Shown here in pieces: positions 7,044-10,292 of a stretch of 10,292 nt of DNA (the stretch's first letter is position 1; each line of letters opens with the position of its first letter). Position numbers and translations under genes: made by a program. The DNA lies in contig CABQHM010000087.1 of the NCBI GenBank assembly GCA_902464015.1, positions 1 through 10,292 of the forward strand. Reading direction: 5' to 3'. Below the pieces are notes generated by a model. That model was not told the DNA's origin and made no database searches. It saw only the letters and a program-made list of their open reading frames with translations. Origin of the DNA: an uncultured Coriobacteriales bacterium (GTDB lineage: Bacteria; Actinomycetota; Coriobacteriia; Coriobacteriales; UMGS124).

Positions 7044-8105
7044 ATGACAAGAGACTCTGGTTTGCAGTCAGGTGACATGCTCAAACCAGGGTCTCTTTCT
7101 ATTGTGAGCGAATGTGACATAGCTGCTAACGCTCTGCTTAAACGTTATGGTTTTAGTGATTGCACCATTGAGCAAATCTGTTATTCGGAGAATCATACAT
7201 ATCGCGTTAACAGGCAAAACGAAGAGCCGGTCGCAACGTTGCGCATTTGTCGCCCAGGATACCGCAGTCTTAAGGAGCTGCAGGCGGAAATCGATTGGCT
7301 GTCTACAATTGACCGTGTAGTTGAGCTTGATGGTTTTGAGATCATCAAGCCTCTTCCCGCGCTTGATGGTTCGTGCGTGCAAGTTGTGGTGCTGCCCTCC
7401 GGAGCGGTTCTGCACGGCGTTGCCTTTGCATATATGAGTGGCTCCGCTCCTGACGAACGGGATGAGGCGGCGATGCACGGCCTCTTTCGGCACCTTGGCA
7501 CTCTTGCCGCGACGCTGCATGGTCACTCGCGCGATGTGCCGGATGCGTGTCGTCCTGTCTGGGACTGTGCGACCATGGTGGGGCCCGATGCACCCTGGGG
7601 CGATTGGCGCATGCTTTCTTGCTTTGCCTCTCACGAGAGGTCCCTTCTTGAACGGGCAGAATCACAGGCGCGTGCGTCCATGACCGCGTATGGCCGGCCC
7701 CAGGGGCGCTTTGGCCTCATTCACGCCGACATGCGTCTGGCGAATATCCTCTTAGAGGGGGATACCCTCAAGCTTCTTGACTTTGACGACTGCGCCTTCA
7801 GCTGGCATCTCTTTGACCTCGCCGCATCCCTCAGCTTTATCGAGGCGCGTCCAGATGTGGCAGACCTTGTCGCTTGTTGGGTTGAGGGATACGGTGCGGC
7901 TCCTGACTCGCAGCCTCTCGCTCCGGCCGACTTCGCTGTTATTCCCTCGCTCATTATGTTGCGCCGTCTTCAGCTCACCGCATGGCTTGCCACCAGGCAT
8001 GATTCCGACCCGGTCGAGGGCTTCTCCCATGAATGGGCGAAAGGCACCGTCGCCGTTGCTCGGCGATACATGGAAGGGTGCCTTTGCCTGGTGACAGGGG
8101 TCTGA
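7044..8105 (+). CDS. APH/choline-kinase-fold phosphotransferase, substrate unknown
   Basis: This 353-residue protein belongs to the aminoglycoside phosphotransferase superfamily, which transfers phosphate from ATP to small molecules or proteins; SrkA and type II homoserine kinase are relatives. The catalytic loop is HADMRLAN (227-234, Asp229 catalytic base, Asn234 metal), and the metal motif DFDD lies at 246-249, followed by WHLFDLAASL, typical of the family. A glycine-poor N-lobe with SENHTYRV near 49-56 fits the nucleotide strand region. It follows the MFS gene by 23 bp and is probably cotranscribed. Two oddities stand out. Codons 2-18 form a terminator-like hairpin, and the first third of the gene is AT-rich with different codon choice. 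If the hairpin ends transcription, the true start may be GTG 7104, giving 333 residues. True drug resistance should not be assumed. Confidence 0.85.
   Translation: MTRDSGLQSGDMLKPGSLSIVSECDIAANALLKRYGFSDCTIEQICYSENHTYRVNRQNEEPVATLRICRPGYRSLKELQAEIDWLSTIDRVVELDGFEIIKPLPALDGSCVQVVVLPSGAVLHGVAFAYMSGSAPDERDEAAMHGLFRHLGTLAATLHGHSRDVPDACRPVWDCATMVGPDAPWGDWRMLSCFASHERSLLERAESQARASMTAYGRPQGRFGLIHADMRLANILLEGDTLKLLDFDDCAFSWHLFDLAASLSFIEARPDVADLVACWVEGYGAAPDSQPLAPADFAVIPSLIMLRRLQLTAWLATRHDSDPVEGFSHEWAKGTVAVARRYMEGCLCLVTGV
7049..7103 (+). terminator. Terminator-like hairpin at the start of the kinase gene
   Basis: A 16-bp stem is formed by 7049-7064 and 7082-7097, with one G-U wobble (7056/7090). The loop of 17 nt contains a small GTC/GAC stem. 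A T-rich run (TTTCTATT, 7096-7103) follows. In form it is an intrinsic terminator or attenuator between the MFS and kinase genes, although the kinase reading frame from ATG 7044 stays open through it. Confidence 0.5.
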
Positions 8106-8267
8106 TCTGCGGCAGCATGCGTGTGTGTTTCGCGACTGGGGTGCCGTTCGGCCGAAGACGGGCGGTGCACATGCTTGTCCAGAAACGCCATACGCTACTC
8201 TATCGGGGCTTCAGTTTTTATTCGGCCCAGTCGCCGTATGGCGGCCGAGATGGTAAGGAGCCACGCA
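8106..8267 (+). other. Intergenic region upstream of the FNT gene
   Basis: This 162-bp gap has no supported gene. It holds a 10-bp palindrome TTCGGCCGAA (8147-8156) inside a CCGT/ACGG stem, with no T-tract, so it is not a terminator. An AT-richer patch (about 8185-8222) probably carries the promoter of the channel gene, but no clear -35/-10 pair was found. Confidence 0.35.
8254..8260 (+). promoter_or_regulatory. Ribosome binding site that sets the FNT start
   Basis: TAAGGAG, 7 nt before the ATG at 8268, is a near-consensus site. It excludes the upstream in-frame start at 8121, which would add 49 residues unlike the family. Confidence 0.85.
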
Positions 8268-9113
8268 ATGCTTGACGCCAAAGACCTTGTCATACCGGAC
8301 CCCAATTGCCTGTCTGCCACCGCCATGGAGCAGAAGGCGGAGACTGTGGGCGTGGGCAAGGCCACAAATGAACCGGGCCGCGTTTTCATGCTTGCCATTA
8401 TGGCTGGTATGCAGATCGGCATGGGCGCGCTGCTCATGACGATTGTCAAAAGCGACGTCGCCCTTTCTTTCGGTTTGTCGCAGCTGCTCGGCGGCATTGC
8501 TTTCTCCCTGGGCCTCATTTGCGTGGTTGTGGCCGGGGCGGAGCTTTTCACCGGCAACAGCCTTATGGTGATGGGCGCGCTTTCCAAGCGTCTCACCTGG
8601 GGTGCCCTGGCTAAGAACTGGGTCATCGTGTGGCTTGGCAACCTTGCGGGTTCTCTCGTCTTGGTTGGCATCATTTTTGCGTGCGGTACCTGGGCCATGA
8701 ATTCGGGTGCCGTGGGCGACGCCATGGTTTCCGTGGCCGCCTCCAAGGCGGGGCTTCCTTGGCTCACGGTCTTTTTCCGTGCCATCATGTGCAACATACT
8801 CGTGTGCCTGGGCGTGTGGATGGGCTTTGCGGGTAAGAGCGTCATCGATAAGATCTTTACCTGCATCTTCCCGGTCATGGCATTCGTGGCTTGCGGCTTT
8901 GAGCACTGTGTGGCCAACATGTTCTTCCTGCCGATAGGCACACTGGCCTATGCCAACGGATACGGCTCCTCGGTTGCCGCCGCTGCTGACGTGCTCAACC
9001 TCTCGGGCATCGTGTATAACATCTCCGCTGCCACCTTGGGCAATATTATGGGCGGCGCGGTGTTCGTGGGTCTCGTGTACTGGTTCGCCTATCGCAAGAA
9101 GGCCGAAAAGTAG
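8268..9113 (+). CDS. Formate/nitrite transporter (FNT) family channel
   Basis: This 281-residue protein has the normal length for the FNT family of pentameric inner-membrane channels, which pass formate, nitrite or hydrosulfide. Six hydrophobic helices are seen. The family marks are GAELFTGN (90-97, with the Thr95 loop), LTWGALAKNWVIVWLGNLAGS, NILVCLGVWMGFAGKS and GFEHCVANMF with the central pore histidine His213. The ELFTGN form is not the LFTST of E. coli FocA, so the substrate is not fixed; nitrite or hydrosulfide are as possible as formate. The gene has its own strong ribosome binding site and terminator, so it is probably monocistronic. The Se/S-carrier-like gene downstream may be related in function. 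Family assignment is firm; substrate is inference. Confidence 0.93.
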   Translation: MLDAKDLVIPDPNCLSATAMEQKAETVGVGKATNEPGRVFMLAIMAGMQIGMGALLMTIVKSDVALSFGLSQLLGGIAFSLGLICVVVAGAELFTGNSLMVMGALSKRLTWGALAKNWVIVWLGNLAGSLVLVGIIFACGTWAMNSGAVGDAMVSVAASKAGLPWLTVFFRAIMCNILVCLGVWMGFAGKSVIDKIFTCIFPVMAFVACGFEHCVANMFFLPIGTLAYANGYGSSVAAAADVLNLSGIVYNISAATLGNIMGGAVFVGLVYWFAYRKKAEK

Positions 9114-9161
9114 GGCTTTGGGCTCGCTTGTGTAACGTTTTCTATTGTATTGACTCGGCAT

Positions 9162-9200
9162 GGGCCGCCGCACACGACTGACATGCGGCGGCCCTTCTTC
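9162..9200 (+). terminator. Rho-independent terminator of the FNT gene
   Basis: GGGCCGCCGC (9162-9171) pairs perfectly with GCGGCGGCCC (9185-9194), a 10-bp stem with a 13-nt loop. TTCTTC (9195-9200) follows. Confidence 0.9.
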
Positions 9201-9259
9201 TCGTGCTTGGCAGGGATGCGCCCCGTTTGAAGGCGTAGCGAAAGGTCAGGTTGAGGGCC

Positions 9260-9495
9260 GTGCAGATTCGATTCATTGTCACGTTCTACAACAACACGGG
9301 TGCCATGGCGTTCAAAAAGGCATGGAGGAGCGCGGGGTGGCAGGGGAGCTCATCCCCATTCCCAAGCAACTTGAGGCAGGTTGCGGCCTGGTGTGGTCTG
9401 CCCCGCTCACGGCGCGCGTCGCGCTCATGCGCTTGCTCGACGACCCCTCGATCGTGTGGTGCGAGCGTACCATATTGGAGCTTGAGGGACTGTAG
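9260..9495 (+). pseudogene. Putative Se/S carrier-like protein (DUF3343), frameshifted
   Basis: Two adjacent frames together make one small protein of about 78 residues, the usual size of the DUF3343 (putative Se/S carrier-like) family. The first frame, from GTG 9260, gives VQIRFIVTFYNNTGAMAFKK. The second, ending at 9495, gives GMEERGVAGELIPIPKQ followed by LEAGCGLVWSAPLTAR and LDDPSIVWCERTILELEGL. The change of frame falls at a run of five A (9314-9318): six A, or a -1 ribosomal slip on C-AAA-AAG, would join them. Unshifted, the first frame runs on as unrelated sequence antisense to the toxin gene. The conserved Cys of the AGCGL motif is kept. The family role, sulfur or selenium handling, is only tentative in general. 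It could be a recent pseudogene, a sequencing error or a programmed frameshift. AGGTCAGG at 9243-9250 fits the GTG start. Confidence 0.75.
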
Positions 9496-9514
9496 GGGCA
9501 ACCAGGCCCGTCGA

Positions 9515-9889
9515 CTACATCTGCTGGTTGAGCACGCGGCCCAGCAAGGGTTTCTCAAAGCTTGCGATGTTCTCGCCGCGCACGATGGAACGAGCGGCGC
9601 TCAGGCAGTCGAGATAGTCGAGGATGGTGGTGCCAAAGAGCCTGTTTGCACAGCGCACCACGTCCTCGTCGACGACAAATACGTCGTCGAGCAGCATGTT
9701 GAGCACGTATGCGATTTGCGAACGCGGCACGCGGTACACGTCGCGCAGCGTGATGGCGGTGCGCGCAATGTACTCGGGGTAGGTGTAGGCCTGGCCTTGC
9801 GCTATGAGAGCGCTTGCCACCTCGAACATCTCTTTTTCATCCTGCAACACATAGCGCAGCAGGTAGGTCTCATCTATTAGCGTCTTCAT
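9515..9889 (-). CDS. PIN-domain toxin (VapC-like ribonuclease)
   Basis: This 124-residue protein opens with MKTLIDETYLLRYVL, the first strand and acidic residue (Asp6) of PIN-fold ribonucleases. Further acidic residues fit the metal site: Glu39 in TYPEYIA, and Asp91/Asp94 in ILDYLDCLSAA, the family's D..DCL.AA element. The last part reads IASFEKPL, where many PIN toxins have a T/SFDK motif, so Glu112 stands in for Asp. The expected activity is metal-dependent RNA cleavage that halts growth when the antitoxin is lost. It starts 22 bp after the antitoxin stop, in the antitoxin-first order of type II modules, and is probably cotranscribed. Its end is 19 bp from the end of the convergent DUF3343 gene. 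The RNA target is unknown. Confidence 0.82.
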   Translation of the reverse strand: MKTLIDETYLLRYVLQDEKEMFEVASALIAQGQAYTYPEYIARTAITLRDVYRVPRSQIAYVLNMLLDDVFVVDEDVVRCANRLFGTTILDYLDCLSAARSIVRGENIASFEKPLLGRVLNQQM

Positions 9890-9911
9890 ATTTCTTGCTC
9901 AGCGACTTGAT

Positions 9912-10166
9912 TCAAGCCTTGTGTTCGGCTTCGCGCATCTTTTTGTCGGCGTAGATGTGCAGGGCCCCCGCGGCTTGCATCTTCCCTTTGGTCAGGCCCG
10001 AGACGGGTCGAAATGGCAGCGTGTTGAGCTTAATGCTCTCATGGATGAACATGCGCACCGCTTCGGACAGGCTTGTGCCCATATCGGCATATATTGCCTC
10101 GGCAGCTTCCTTGTCATCGGCGCTCACGCGCACATGAACGATGCCGTCCTTTTTTTGCTGTGCCAT
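9912..10166 (-). CDS. RelB/DinJ-family antitoxin
   Basis: This 84-residue protein has the DinJ/RelB ribbon-helix-helix plan. The strand VHVRVSADDK (10-19) leads to the helix EAAEAIYADMG, then TSLSEAVRMFIHESI and the family tail KLNTLPFRP. It should bind and neutralise the PIN toxin with its C-terminal half and repress its own promoter as a dimer through the N-terminal strand. It is the first gene of a two-gene unit. The ribosome binding site AGGAGGGG (10175-10168) is very close to the ATG. DinJ/RelB antitoxins usually pair with RelE/YafQ toxins, so a PIN partner is less usual. Family assignment is firm; partner binding is inferred from position. Confidence 0.9.
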   Translation of the reverse strand: MAQQKKDGIVHVRVSADDKEAAEAIYADMGTSLSEAVRMFIHESIKLNTLPFRPVSGLTKGKMQAAGALHIYADKKMREAEHKA

Positions 10167-10191
10167 GCCCCTCCTCTCTCAGACTTGGCTG

Positions 10192-10220
10192 ATTATACCG
10201 CGCAAGGGTCGAAAAACCCT
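10192..10220 (-). promoter_or_regulatory. Promoter and probable operator of the toxin-antitoxin unit
   Basis: On the - strand there is a perfect TATAAT at 10197-10192, about 26 nt before the antitoxin ATG. The -35 position is taken by an inverted repeat, AGGGT/ACCCT (10205-10209 and 10216-10220), and no good -35 hexamer is seen. Autorepression by the ribbon-helix-helix antitoxin at this repeat is likely by analogy with other type II modules. Confidence 0.6.
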
Positions 10221-10223
10221 GCA

Positions 10224-10251
10224 TGTTTGCGTTTTAAGGCAACGCTGAACA
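10224..10251. repeat. Imperfect inverted repeat upstream of the toxin-antitoxin promoter
   Basis: TGTT..GCGTT (10224-10233) mirrors AACGC..AACA (10241-10251) around TTAAGGC. It may be a second operator site or the start region of a gene beyond the window. The remaining bases to 10292 show nothing recognisable. Confidence 0.35.
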
Positions 10252-10292
10252 AATGACCCTGGCTGCCCGGCCCCTCCCGATTTCGGCCTTCG

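Noticed and set aside
8121..8267. Upstream start extending the FNT protein
   Set aside because: TAAGGAG precisely precedes ATG 8268, and the remaining 281 residues match normal family length.
8211..9173. 320-codon open frame on the - strand opposite the FNT gene
   Set aside because: The + strand has a complete FNT protein with an excellent ribosome binding site. The antisense frame has no start signal or motif.
9251..9880. 209-codon + strand frame running through the toxin gene
   Set aside because: Only its first part (to about 9319) matches DUF3343; the rest is the wrong frame and then antisense to the PIN toxin.
1..10292. tRNA, rRNA, CRISPR array, insertion sequence or phage genes
   Set aside because: No spaced direct repeats, cloverleaf, rRNA-like segments, transposase or integrase motifs were seen on either strand.

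Overview
The window looks like chromosomal DNA from a GC-rich, anaerobic actinobacterium of the class Coriobacteriia, most likely the Eggerthellaceae. The evidence is a strong C/G bias at third codon positions, a Tat-exported fumarate-reductase-like flavoprotein beside a regulator made of about 12 membrane helices fused to a LuxR-type helix-turn-helix (a pairing typical of gut Eggerthellaceae), an ATP-type PEP carboxykinase and a formate/nitrite-family channel. The genus cannot be named from the sequence alone.

Layout on the + strand: (1) a terminator of an unseen upstream gene (35-60); (2) a Tat-exported FAD oxidoreductase (251-2041) with its own terminator (2081-2118); (3) a membrane LuxR-type regulator (2231-3667, GTG start); (4) pckA, ATP-dependent phosphoenolpyruvate carboxykinase (3886-5616), closed by a long terminator (5647-5694); (5) an MFS transporter (5827-7020) behind a roughly 130-bp structured leader, followed 23 bp later by an APH-fold phosphotransferase/kinase (7044-8105); a 16-bp terminator-like hairpin covers the first codons of the kinase, and its 5' part is clearly AT-richer than its surroundings; (6) an FNT-family channel (8268-9113) with a strong terminator (9162-9200); (7) a short Se/S-carrier-like (DUF3343) gene (9260-9495) that reads correctly only if one base is added, or a -1 frameshift occurs, at a run of five A. 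On the - strand, convergent with the last gene, lies a toxin-antitoxin pair: a RelB/DinJ-type antitoxin (10166-9912) followed by a PIN-domain toxin (9889-9515), with a perfect TATAAT box and an inverted repeat upstream.

How the parts may work together: the flavoprotein and the LuxR-type membrane protein form a plausible sensor/respiratory-reductase pair in which an external compound induces its own reductase. The flavoprotein lacks the residues that reduce fumarate, so its substrate is open. pckA is a central-metabolism gene with its own transcription unit. The MFS and kinase genes look like a transport/modification pair with possible attenuation. The FNT channel beside a Se/S-carrier-like gene may point to formate, nitrite or hydrosulfide traffic. 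No rRNA, tRNA, CRISPR array, insertion sequence or phage gene was seen. All intergenic gaps are under 300 bp.

The points most worth checking are the flavoprotein with a rebuilt active site, the frameshifted DUF3343 gene, the hairpin at the start of the kinase with its AT-rich mosaic, and the mixed RelB/DinJ-PIN toxin-antitoxin pairing.
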